Shown here one piece after another: positions 56,640 through 64,000 of a DNA stretch of 64,000 nucleotides. The stretch lies in contig JAUCEF010000013.1 in the NCBI GenBank assembly GCA_033558025.1, positions 2,783,001 to 2,847,000 of the forward strand. Direction: 5' to 3'. The stretch comes from Phytophthora sp. 'mugwort' (lineage: Eukaryota; Oomycota; Peronosporomycetes; Peronosporales; Peronosporaceae). The notes below the pieces were generated by a model. The model saw only the letters and a program-made list of their open reading frames with translations, was not told the origin of the DNA and did not search any database. Within the stretch, counting starts at the first letter, position 1; every line of letters begins with the position of its first letter. The position numbers were made by a program, and so were the translations under genes.

Positions 56640-58196
56640 TTAAACACTGGATACGATGCGTTCACGGACTCGCACGGCCAAGGGGCCTTTCACCGGGAGT
56701 ACAAAGGAGAAATCGTAGGTGATTTTGAACGGATCTTCCACCGTCTCGATGTCGAAGCGACTGAAAAGTACCGCCATGACGGTCTTCATCTCGAGCATAG
56801 CAAGACGCATGCCGATGCATTTGCGTGGGCCCGTACTGAAGGTGATGAACTGCGGTGGCGTGATATGCTTGGGCTCGCCCGTTTTCTCGTCGAACCAACG
56901 CTCCGGTCTGTACTCCGCGGCGTCGTCCCCCCACACGTCCCTGCGTCTCGCTGCAGCGTATTTCGAGACCATCACTATCGTTCCTTTCTTGATAAATGCT
57001 CCGTCCGTGAGTGTCGTATCCTGAGTCGTACACCGATACGTGGAAACCGACCACAGACGAACACTTTCCTTCACGGCGGCGTCTAAGTACACGAGCTTCT
57101 GCGTGTCCTCAAGTGTCGGCGCCTCGAGTTCTCCCGTCAAAAGCCCGGGGAGCACCGTTCGGATCTCCTCGCGGATCTTTTGCAAGACACGAGGATGGCG
57201 GTTCATCATGACAATGAGCCATGACAAACTGAACGACGTCGTGTCCTTCCCGGCGATAAAGAAGTTGACTGCCGTATCCTGGAGCTCGCGTGGATTGGCA
57301 TTCACATTGTCATGCAGCAACAAGGTCAGCAGATTCGTCTTGTCGGTGTCGGGGGCCTTTTTCTCAGCCGTGAGGGATCGAAGCATGATGCCGCGCACCA
57401 TATCGTTCACGATTTTCATGTTGTCGCGAAGACGCTTTTCCGCGCCGACATTGAGGAACCGCGCGAGTTTCCACATCCACATGGGGGTCTGGAAACGGTT
57501 CTGCACAGCACGCAGTGCGATATCCAGCGGATGCATCTCGTCGACGAGAACGTCGCCTCCAAGTTGGTTGAGCTCGACGCCGAACCCGATGCGGGTGAAG
57601 ACGTCGCTTGTGAACTTGCCCAGCAGCGACTTCATGCTCACACTTTGCTCCCGACCAGCACATTGTGCGAGCACGTCTCGCAGTTGCAACGTCTTTTCGC
57701 GGATCACCGGCTCCATGACGTCACGAATGCTTTTGGCCGAGAAGAGGTGGCTGGCAGCTCGTCGCTGCTGCTTCCACTTGTCTCCATTGACATTGAGCAG
57801 ACCGTGGCCAAGCACATCGAACGAAATGTCGCCAAGAACGCCGCCTTTCTCGAACACGTCGAATTTATCGACGAACACATTGTTGAGGTCGTGGGGCATG
57901 GAGAGCACAACCCATGGCGGTTGGAACAGCAGTTGGAGGATCCAAGGCTGTCCCCCACTTGCGTCCGTCTGGTCGTTGATCCAGTCGCTCATCCGGTAGC
58001 GGTTGAAGAGCAGCACATCCAGTGTGTTGCCCAGAATCGGCAGTGTCGAGGCAGGACGGAAAAGGGTCTTCCTGTCTGGATCTGGCAACGGGACGGGCAT
58101 GTTGAGGAGTTTCCACGACGCGTACATAGCGGCCAATGCGCCGAGTGCCAGCAACGCCGACTGCTGAGTTCCGTCGTGACTTGTGCTGGACCACAT
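56640..58196 (-). CDS. Cytochrome P450, CYP86-like (CYP4/86 clan) monooxygenase
   Basis: A 518-residue intronless P450. The N-terminus has a membrane anchor (SALLALGALAAMYASWKLL) followed by a Pro-rich hinge. Signatures in order: WKQQRRAASHLFSAKSI (C helix), FFIAGKDTTSFSLSW (I helix, A-G-x-D-T-T oxygen-activation motif), KESVRLWS (E-x-x-R), YRPERWFDE (PERF-type), and the heme loop FSTGPRKCIGMRLA with the Cys ligand. This pattern suits CYP86/CYP4-clan fatty-acid omega-hydroxylases acting on the ER. Substrate specificity is inferred only from family likeness. It shares a 315-bp divergent upstream region with the Vps16-C gene. Intact. Confidence 0.92.
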   Translation of the reverse strand: MWSSTSHDGTQQSALLALGALAAMYASWKLLNMPVPLPDPDRKTLFRPASTLPILGNTLDVLLFNRYRMSDWINDQTDASGGQPWILQLLFQPPWVVLSMPHDLNNVFVDKFDVFEKGGVLGDISFDVLGHGLLNVNGDKWKQQRRAASHLFSAKSIRDVMEPVIREKTLQLRDVLAQCAGREQSVSMKSLLGKFTSDVFTRIGFGVELNQLGGDVLVDEMHPLDIALRAVQNRFQTPMWMWKLARFLNVGAEKRLRDNMKIVNDMVRGIMLRSLTAEKKAPDTDKTNLLTLLLHDNVNANPRELQDTAVNFFIAGKDTTSFSLSWLIVMMNRHPRVLQKIREEIRTVLPGLLTGELEAPTLEDTQKLVYLDAAVKESVRLWSVSTYRCTTQDTTLTDGAFIKKGTIVMVSKYAAARRRDVWGDDAAEYRPERWFDEKTGEPKHITPPQFITFSTGPRKCIGMRLAMLEMKTVMAVLFSRFDIETVEDPFKITYDFSFVLPVKGPLAVRVRERIVSSV

Positions 58197-58511
58197 TGTT
58201 GTTTGAAGTTGGTTGGTCGTTTAAGCTGTTAAGAGTAAATTGGAGAATGATAGTGACCAGCTACGGGCTCAAATGCTGCTGCTCGTGGTGGCAAGTTGCG
58301 CTGAGCTCGAAACCCATTGCTGTCGATCAATTGTCAATGATGACACGAGCCTCAAGAGCTCACTTCTTAACCGCTGATTGCACCAGGAAAGTTTTATTAA
58401 AAACTTCAACGGCAAGTCGGATATTGGCGAGTAGACGACCACGTCCGCTTGGTGTGGCTCGAATCTGAGTCAGAAATCTATTAACTAAGCGGCGACTCGA
58501 CGATCCGAGTC
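58197..58511. promoter_or_regulatory. Short divergent promoter region between P450 and VIPAS39-like genes
   Basis: Only 315 bp separate the two start codons in head-to-head orientation, so both promoters and 5' leaders fit here and may share elements. No specific motif is asserted. Confidence 0.5.
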
Positions 58512-59723
58512 ATGGGGAACGTGTGGAGCTTTTACGCAGGCGGCAACGATGGGTTCGACAAGGCCGCGTGCTTGTCATCGGGAGGGGCATTTCACACTTG
58601 CTCTGCCTTCTATACGTCGTTCAGACGCAGTGCCGCGAAGGTTGTACTGCAACAAGAGGCTTCTGGCCTGACTTCGGGACGGGAACAAGTGCTGTTGACG
58701 CTCGAGAACTGGGTCAGCGAGGCGTCCGTTCTGTACGATCAGGATGCCGACTTCCCGGTGATAGTAGCGATTCAGCAAGAGCTGCTGTTCGACACGAGCC
58801 AAGCTGGAGATTTCAACCGCCAAAGCGAGGACGGCAACGCGCCGGCTACATTGGAGGAGAATATCCTCAAAGGTTTGTGCTCCAACCCGTTGAGCACGCC
58901 AGACAGCATCTACAAAATCATGGCGCAGCTTGGTAAGCGTCTTGGAGGTGACGAGTTTCTGCGTGTAGTGGGAAAGTACCCGCGAGCAGCGCGTTTGTTC
59001 GCCAGTCAGCAGCTCCTCGCTCGCTCCGACGTGACCAACGCGTTCCAGTTGAACGTGTTACAAGGAGAATACAGCCAGGCGGCAGTAATAGTGGGAAAGG
59101 CAGCATATGGAGACAGTGTGCTCGAGACGAAGCGTACTCGGCTGAAGGAGGCATCGAAGCTGCTCCAAGCCTCGCTTAACGCGTCATCCCCTTCAATTAA
59201 AGCGGCACTTTCACTGAGATCAACAGAGCTGCACGAACTCTGCGTAGCTCGATCTGCAGATTCGTTCAACCAAGTGATGACGGACGAGATGCTTGAACTG
59301 CTCGAGACGCAACGATCGATGGAGCGCACTTTGGCAATTCCCGCTGGACTCCTTGTGGGAAGTTCGTTGGTGGAGACCATCCAGAAGCTGGTGACGTTGC
59401 ATCAGCTGCATCGACAAGCTCTGATTCTAGCTGTGGATTGTGCAGAGCAATATATTGTCCCTCCTCGACAATTCTGGTGGACATTACTGCGTGTGCTCGC
59501 CCGAACGGATCAATGGAAAACCTTGGTAGCCTTGACAAGAGCCACCCGACCGCCCATTGGATACGTGCCAATTGTCGAAGTGATGTTGGACGACCACCAG
59601 CATGACCTAGTTCGGAACCTTGTAGATGTCATCCAAGACGTCGACGAACATGATCAGGTCTTGGCTCTACTTAAAGAGGAGGAGGAGGAAGAGCAGGAAT
59701 CGCTTCAGCTTGACACACTTTAG
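58512..59723 (+). CDS. Vps16 C-terminal-domain protein, VIPAS39/SPE-39-like
   Basis: VIPAS39 pairs with VPS33B in the CHEVI tethering complex for endosomal and secretory trafficking. The 403-residue intronless protein has an N-terminal region MGNVWSFYAGGNDGFDKAAC. A long alpha-helical solenoid follows: DSIYKIMAQLGKRLGGDEFL, GKYPRAARLFASQQLL and LKEASKLLQASLNASSP. It ends with IGYVPIVEVMLDDHQHDLVR and VIQDVDEHDQVLALLKE, which resembles the Vps16_C repeat end. An acidic Glu run closes it. Assignment rests on helical pattern and this C-terminal block, so a different solenoid trafficking protein is possible. The MGN start could be myristoylated, though no palmitoyl Cys follows directly. Confidence 0.65.
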   Translation: MGNVWSFYAGGNDGFDKAACLSSGGAFHTCSAFYTSFRRSAAKVVLQQEASGLTSGREQVLLTLENWVSEASVLYDQDADFPVIVAIQQELLFDTSQAGDFNRQSEDGNAPATLEENILKGLCSNPLSTPDSIYKIMAQLGKRLGGDEFLRVVGKYPRAARLFASQQLLARSDVTNAFQLNVLQGEYSQAAVIVGKAAYGDSVLETKRTRLKEASKLLQASLNASSPSIKAALSLRSTELHELCVARSADSFNQVMTDEMLELLETQRSMERTLAIPAGLLVGSSLVETIQKLVTLHQLHRQALILAVDCAEQYIVPPRQFWWTLLRVLARTDQWKTLVALTRATRPPIGYVPIVEVMLDDHQHDLVRNLVDVIQDVDEHDQVLALLKEEEEEEQESLQLDTL

Positions 59724-60584
59724 TTAGTCGAAAAACATATTTTATGGTCGAAAGTCGCACTCAAATCATTGCTGGTCGTACCAGTACATGAGAAGAACTA
59801 CCAGAGGTAAAAATCGGTGTGCTAAGCTTTGGATCTCGCCACGATTATTACTACATGTAGGAGCACCTCGTGCGAATCAACAACTCCCTTGCCAAGATCG
59901 CGGCCGTGACTCCTTCACCACACAACGGGTACTTCACGCCAAGCAACGGGTACTCCACGCCACAAGCGTCAAGCGGAGTGCACATTGAGGCAGTTATCTT
60001 AAAGCACCTTCGCTTGGACAACCTAAGAAAGGTGCCAGAGCCCTGCGAGATCCAACCAGGTGGTATAGTGCTCAGTCGAACGACGGATTGGCGTTATTGG
60101 CAGAGTGCATCGGCAAGACATATGCGTTGGAGACGTAATGCCGTGCACCTGGTTCCGGACCACCTCAAGCGTTCCAAATGTAACTTCATCGTGTCTTCAT
60201 CGCCGGCCCATCACGAAACGAATTGTAAGTGGTAGATCAAAGGTATTGGACCTCCTAGGGTGCTCGAGAAGCCGAAGTGAGCTTGCATTTTGTAGGATGG
60301 CGCGGTAGCAGATTGCTGCCGGCTCAGGTCAGTCGCGATTTTCCAACGTTAAGAATAAACAACAAGACACAACATTTATTCGTATTATTGGTGCGCTGCT
60401 CCGCACTTCCTACTAACCGGCCCAAAGTTACACAACTCCGGGAATGACGGAAGACCACGACAGTTTGGAGGAGAAGCAGAGTATATTTTTGCCGCTTAAG
60501 TTGGTTCGCAAGTGCAGAGCGAGTCGCTGGGACGAGCGACGACGGCAGCTTGGCTAAGGAACGCCAAGGTGAAGGATAAGGGCT
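59724..60584. other. Downstream region with an unassigned open frame
   Basis: A plus-strand frame (59870-60235) contains RINNSLAKIAAVTPSPHNGY and an imperfect repeat NGYFTPSNGYSTP, but no family is recognised. It may be a relic or a short exon. The part near 60300-60584 could be the 5' flank or LTR remnant of the gag-like element that follows. Confidence 0.3.
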
Positions 60585-61338
60585 GTGGGGAGCAACGTGA
60601 GTACCGACAGTGCGTCCGGTGATAGAAAGGACAGTGTGACGGGAGACAGTAGAGGCGAATGGGCATCCTCACTTGGTGCTGAGGCACATGACCCTGACAA
60701 GATTCACGCGGAAGCTGCAGGTGAGGCGCGATCCGAAGAAGCTACGCGCGAGGATTTTTTGGTTGACAAAGGGAACGGTGACGATGTGAAACGCGGAACG
60801 CATCTACAAGGCTTAAGGTGGAACTGGGGTGCCCAAGGTATTCCCCAGGAAGTCGCAGAAGAGTGGACTGAGTCCTTCTTGGAGGCACCGCGTGGGAGAG
60901 ACATGTTCCAAGATATTCTCGCGCAACTGGCAAGACAGCCGGAACCAGCGAGGTTCCAGGTTAAGGGGGGTCTGAAACGGCGGGAGAAGCGTCCCGTGTG
61001 GCTACGACGAACACGCCCCCGAACGGCATGGCCTACGACCTCGATGCGTTTTCGCGACCTTCGTTGATGTCCGTGGAAGATGCCCAGGCCGGCGTGCCGA
61101 ATGTCACGCCAGCACACCCGCTGGGCGGTCAGCAAGTGCGGCCTAGTGGGGGCGACCCATGTCGAAGAAGGACGGAGCAAGGGAGAAGCTCTGTTCCGAA
61201 CTGGGACCATGGAGCGACCAGTCCTATTGGTGGTACGTCTTCGACAGCCTGTGAGCTCCTCGACGGGATACACTGGGACGGACCCAGCGCAAATCGACCG
61301 TGACTCCGATTGTGGAAGCTGGAACGTCAACGGCTAAT
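60585..61338 (+). pseudogene. Gag-like open frame truncated by a retrotransposon insertion
   Basis: An acidic N-terminus leads into GLRWNWGAQGIPQEVAEEWT and MFQDILAQLARQPEP, helical and gag/capsid-like in character. After a frameshift near 61000 it continues as NGMAYDLDAFSRPSLMSVED up to the LTR edge at 61339. No protease or polymerase follows because another element interrupts. I cannot name the family. A retroelement gag is the best guess, from its composition and its position against the LTR. Confidence 0.4.
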
Positions 61339-61869
61339 TGTAATGATGTGGGGCGGAGGAGAAGGAGTTGTCGAGTAGGAAGGAAATTTGGAAGTGATTC
61401 ATTTTGGGCGGTCCTTAGTTCGCTAGCGCTATATCTAAGCCGCCATGGAGGCTCTTGTATGTCCTTTTATGCCACGCTGGATATTCTTCGCACGGTGACC
61501 AACCATTCCTCTACATCACATGCAAACCTACACGTCACACTCTATTGACTATCTGATTGGCTGGAGACTCTGGGACATTCTCTGGTTTCGTCATCATGAT
61601 AATGATTGCGTGTACCATGAGTGTAGTTCACATACGTGATCCTTGGAAGATGTCGTGGTGTCGCGCGGCGCCTCCTTATGTGCAATTTATGCAAAATATG
61701 CAAAATAAAATGTGTTATCGATGGGACTCAAACCCGTGACCTTTGCCTTGGACGATAGAAACTTTACGTCTGCACCAGACTGTGCGTATATCGATTGTGT
61801 CGGGACCAAAGGTTTTACCCATACGTAACCGATGTAAAATGTGTCGTAATTGCAAACCACATCCTTACA
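61339..61869 (-). repeat. 3' LTR of the Ty3/gypsy element
   Basis: This 531-bp LTR, read on the minus strand, begins TGTAAGGATGTGG at 61869 and ends CATCATTACA at 61339. It lies directly downstream of the pol frame, with a purine-rich tract (CGGAGGA) just inside. It is nearly identical along its length to the solo LTR at 48178-48711. The 5' LTR is beyond the window. Confidence 0.9.
61713..61794 (-). other. tRNA-like segment inside the 3' LTR
   Basis: The same tRNA-like block as in the solo LTR. The B-box here is GGTTTGAGTCC (61724-61734 complemented), one change from the consensus, and the A-box-like GCACAGTCTGGTGC is unchanged. Conservation in both copies shows it is part of the LTR family, not a local tRNA insertion. 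Confidence 0.5.
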
Positions 61870-61924
61870 TCCTCCGGCGAGTGACTTCGAGTCAAAGCTT
61901 GTGGAACTCTTCGACGAGAACCTT

Positions 61925-64000
61925 TCAGTGGGAGACGTGGTTGATGTCGCTTTCATATTCCCATGTTGCCTCGTGGTCTGGGTATCCGTTCCACTTGACC
62001 AACCATTGTTTCTTGCGGTTCACGATTCGGTGTTTAAGAAGTTTTTCGACGAAATACATTTCTTCACCGGTGTTCTCGTCCACGACGACCCGCGATGTTT
62101 TGGGTATTGGTCGGCTCTTAAACCGCTCGTGATCTTGGACAAAATGCGCTAAAATATCCACATTAAATGTGGGGTTCATTCTCTGCATGTTTGCGGGCAA
62201 TTGGAGTTTTGCGACGTTTTCCCCGATCATTTTGACGATTTTGAATGGACCGATCTTCCTTGCTGCAAGTTTTGCACGTTTAACTTCCATGTCCTGTGCT
62301 GCGTGTCGAAGGGGAAGACGGCGAGTGTCGAGCATCACCAACTCGCCCACTTTGAACGCAACGTCATTGCGCTTTTGGTCATAATAGCGTTTTTGTGACT
62401 CTTGTGCGTGCTTTAAATGCACTCTTGCTTGTTCGACGAGCTTCTGCCGATCTTCGTGGAATGTTTTCGCGAATTCGGCAATGTCGAGTTCGGGGTTGTT
62501 AGCGCTCGTAGCTAGCGCTGTTGGGAGTCCGATAGGTAGTCGCTCTTTGCGTCCCGTGTCGATTTCGAACGGCGACAGTCCCGTTGAGGCACTAGTTAGA
62601 GTTGCGTGTGCATACTCTGTCGTTGGTAATTTTTCTGACCAATCCTGGCCATGATACGAAGTCATACAACGAAGTGCGTCTTCCAGAACGAGATTCTGTC
62701 TCTCTGTCTGGCCGTCAGCCTGAGCTCGGTGCGCGGTTGTCATGTTCAATTTGATGCCCATAATTTTAGCGAGCGAACGCCAAAATTTCGATGTAAATTT
62801 CGGGTCTCGATCGCTGATGATGACTGCGGGTATTCCATGGTGTCGCACGACATTGTCGAAAAAGATGTGGGCAGTTTTCTCTGCGTCGTCCGTTGTATTC
62901 ACTGCGATGTATTTGGGACGTTTTGAGAGTTTGTCGACGACTGTTAGGATCGCATCAAATCTGTTGGATTCCGGTAAGCCGGTGATGAAGTCCATTGACA
63001 CCACTTCCCAACATTCTTTGGGGATTGGAATAGGAACGAGTTTCCCATTTTTCTTGGCGTTGCTGTGTTTCCATCTTGCACATGTTTCGCAACTTGTGAC
63101 GTAGTCGTAGATGTCTTTCTCCATGTTTTTCCAGTAGTACCATTGTGCAACCCGAAGGAATGTGCGCCGAACTCCGGGATGTGCTGCGATGGCTGCGTCG
63201 TGCAAACCCGAGATGATATTTGTGCAAAGTTGGTAGTCGTTCGGCACACAAAGTCGCAATGTCTTGTTTTGCGTGTGTAAATATACTAGCTCGTCGATTA
63301 TCTCGAATGTGTTGGAGTTGATGCCTTCTTTGATGTCCTTGTCGCTTTTGTAACCTTGCACAAACATTTTTTGAACGAAAGTTGCGAGTGTCATAAAGCT
63401 GTGTGACACAGTCATGGCGGAGGAAATTTGAGGCAAAGACGCTCCCCCGACAATTTGCTTCGCCGTGGGTGTGGCACGAAAGCTTTCTTTATACGCAATT
63501 GCATGCGTCCTGCATTGATCCGAGCAACGATGGAACTGGATAGAGCTGACGTCGGTGGGTTGTCGCGATAATGCGCCTGCAACCGCATTCAAACTTCCGC
63601 TAACATGATGGATCTGGAAGTTGAATTGCGCGAAAAATGTCAAATAGCGTGCTAACTTGGAAGACACTTTAGGATGGTGCAACAACCATGAGCATGCGCT
63701 GTTGTCGGTGAAGAGGACAAAAGGCCGTCCGTAGAGGTAGTGACGCCATTTCTCGAGTCCTGTTTTGATCGCGAATAATTCCTTCTCGTGTGTGGGCCAA
63801 TTCAGCTCGTGTGGTCCCAGCTTCTTCGAGTAGAACGCAATTGGATGGTCGTTTGTGCCATATTTTTGCGAAAGCACTCCACCAACACAGTGTCCCGACG
63901 CATCCGTGGTTACAATAAATTCGCGTTCGAAGTCGGGCAATTTAAGCACAGGCGCAATTTGCAGAGCGTCTTTGAGTGCTTGAAATGCGTTGTTTTGCGA
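61925..64000 (-). CDS. Ty3/gypsy (chromovirus) pol: RNase H, integrase and chromodomain, partial
   Basis: An uninterrupted minus-strand frame runs from the window edge to a stop at 61925. In order: the end of the reverse transcriptase (FQALKDALQIAPVLKLPDF), RNase H (DASGHCVGGVLSQKYG, then EKELFAIKTGLEKWRHYLYG and FVLFTDNSACSWLL), the integrase HHCC finger (AHPGVRRTFLRVAQWYYW, SCETCARWK), and the integrase core with D (VSMDFITGLP), D (ISDRDPKFTS) and E (DGQTERQN). A GPY/F-type region precedes a C-terminal chromodomain (YFVEKLLKHRI, then WLVKWNGYPDHEATWEYES). The absence of stops over 2 kb suggests recent activity. Gag, protease and most RT lie off the window. Confidence 0.92.
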   Translation of the reverse strand, partial: SQNNAFQALKDALQIAPVLKLPDFEREFIVTTDASGHCVGGVLSQKYGTNDHPIAFYSKKLGPHELNWPTHEKELFAIKTGLEKWRHYLYGRPFVLFTDNSACSWLLHHPKVSSKLARYLTFFAQFNFQIHHVSGSLNAVAGALSRQPTDVSSIQFHRCSDQCRTHAIAYKESFRATPTAKQIVGGASLPQISSAMTVSHSFMTLATFVQKMFVQGYKSDKDIKEGINSNTFEIIDELVYLHTQNKTLRLCVPNDYQLCTNIISGLHDAAIAAHPGVRRTFLRVAQWYYWKNMEKDIYDYVTSCETCARWKHSNAKKNGKLVPIPIPKECWEVVSMDFITGLPESNRFDAILTVVDKLSKRPKYIAVNTTDDAEKTAHIFFDNVVRHHGIPAVIISDRDPKFTSKFWRSLAKIMGIKLNMTTAHRAQADGQTERQNLVLEDALRCMTSYHGQDWSEKLPTTEYAHATLTSASTGLSPFEIDTGRKERLPIGLPTALATSANNPELDIAEFAKTFHEDRQKLVEQARVHLKHAQESQKRYYDQKRNDVAFKVGELVMLDTRRLPLRHAAQDMEVKRAKLAARKIGPFKIVKMIGENVAKLQLPANMQRMNPTFNVDILAHFVQDHERFKSRPIPKTSRVVVDENTGEEMYFVEKLLKHRIVNRKKQWLVKWNGYPDHEATWEYESDINHVSH

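Noticed and set aside
57040..58232. Long plus-strand frames opposite the P450 gene
   Set aside because: They are antisense shadows of a GC-rich coding region with clear P450 motifs on the other strand.
1..64000. CRISPR arrays, bacterial operons or prophage
   Set aside because: No regularly spaced direct repeats; genes are intron-bearing eukaryotic types with eukaryotic transposons.

Overview
The window looks like nuclear DNA of an oomycete, most likely a Peronosporales species (Phytophthora or a relative). Protein genes are compact and split by short GT-AG introns of about 65-100 nt. The transposon families (PIF/Harbinger with a Myb-like partner, pogo/Tigger, MULEs with SWIM and FLYWCH-type domains, a DDE_3 family, piggyBac, a non-LTR element with a C-terminal RNase H, a Ty3/gypsy chromodomain element) are ones I associate with these genomes. 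The assignment rests on protein resemblance and gene architecture judged by eye; no search was run.

Layout. 0.7-6.2 kb: a frameshifted microsomal GST (MGST3-type), an EF-hand/coiled-coil gene with about ten exons, and a sideroflexin. 8.3-15.0 kb: a three-level transposon nest. A DDE_3 transposase gene is split by a PIF/Harbinger element (9081-14623, 3-bp AAT target duplication), which is itself split by a pogo-type element (9299-12000, TA duplication). 15.0-23.3 kb: a MULE with inverted repeats and an internal fold-back, then Tigger/pogo relics. 23.6-35.2 kb: a housekeeping island of COQ9, a MORN-repeat protein, a PP2C phosphatase with an acylation-type N-terminus, a PUS3-type tRNA pseudouridine synthase and DNA primase large subunit. 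35.5-42.2 kb: a degraded LINE. 43.4-46.7 kb: piggyBac and Tigger remnants. 47.9-52.5 kb: a MULE whose reading direction continues into a ULP1/C48 SUMO-protease-like domain, interrupted by a perfect solo LTR. 52.7-59.7 kb: a fragment resembling the ATP synthase zeta/inhibitor family, a 2-oxoglutarate oxygenase, a coiled-coil gene, a cytochrome P450 and a Vps16-C (VIPAS39-like) gene. 60.6-64.0 kb: a gag-like relic interrupted by the 3' end of a Ty3/gypsy element whose LTR is the same family as the solo LTR.

The host genes form two gene-dense islands plus the first 6 kb. They cover mitochondrial functions (COQ9, sideroflexin, possibly the zeta-like fragment), RNA modification (PUS3), replication (PRIM2), signalling (PP2C) and lipid or small-molecule oxidation (P450, 2OG oxygenase). 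They share no pathway beyond ordinary cell physiology. The most interesting content is in the mobile elements: the datable insertion stack, the MULE-ULP1 arrangement, and an LTR family that carries a tRNA-like segment with a Pol III B-box.
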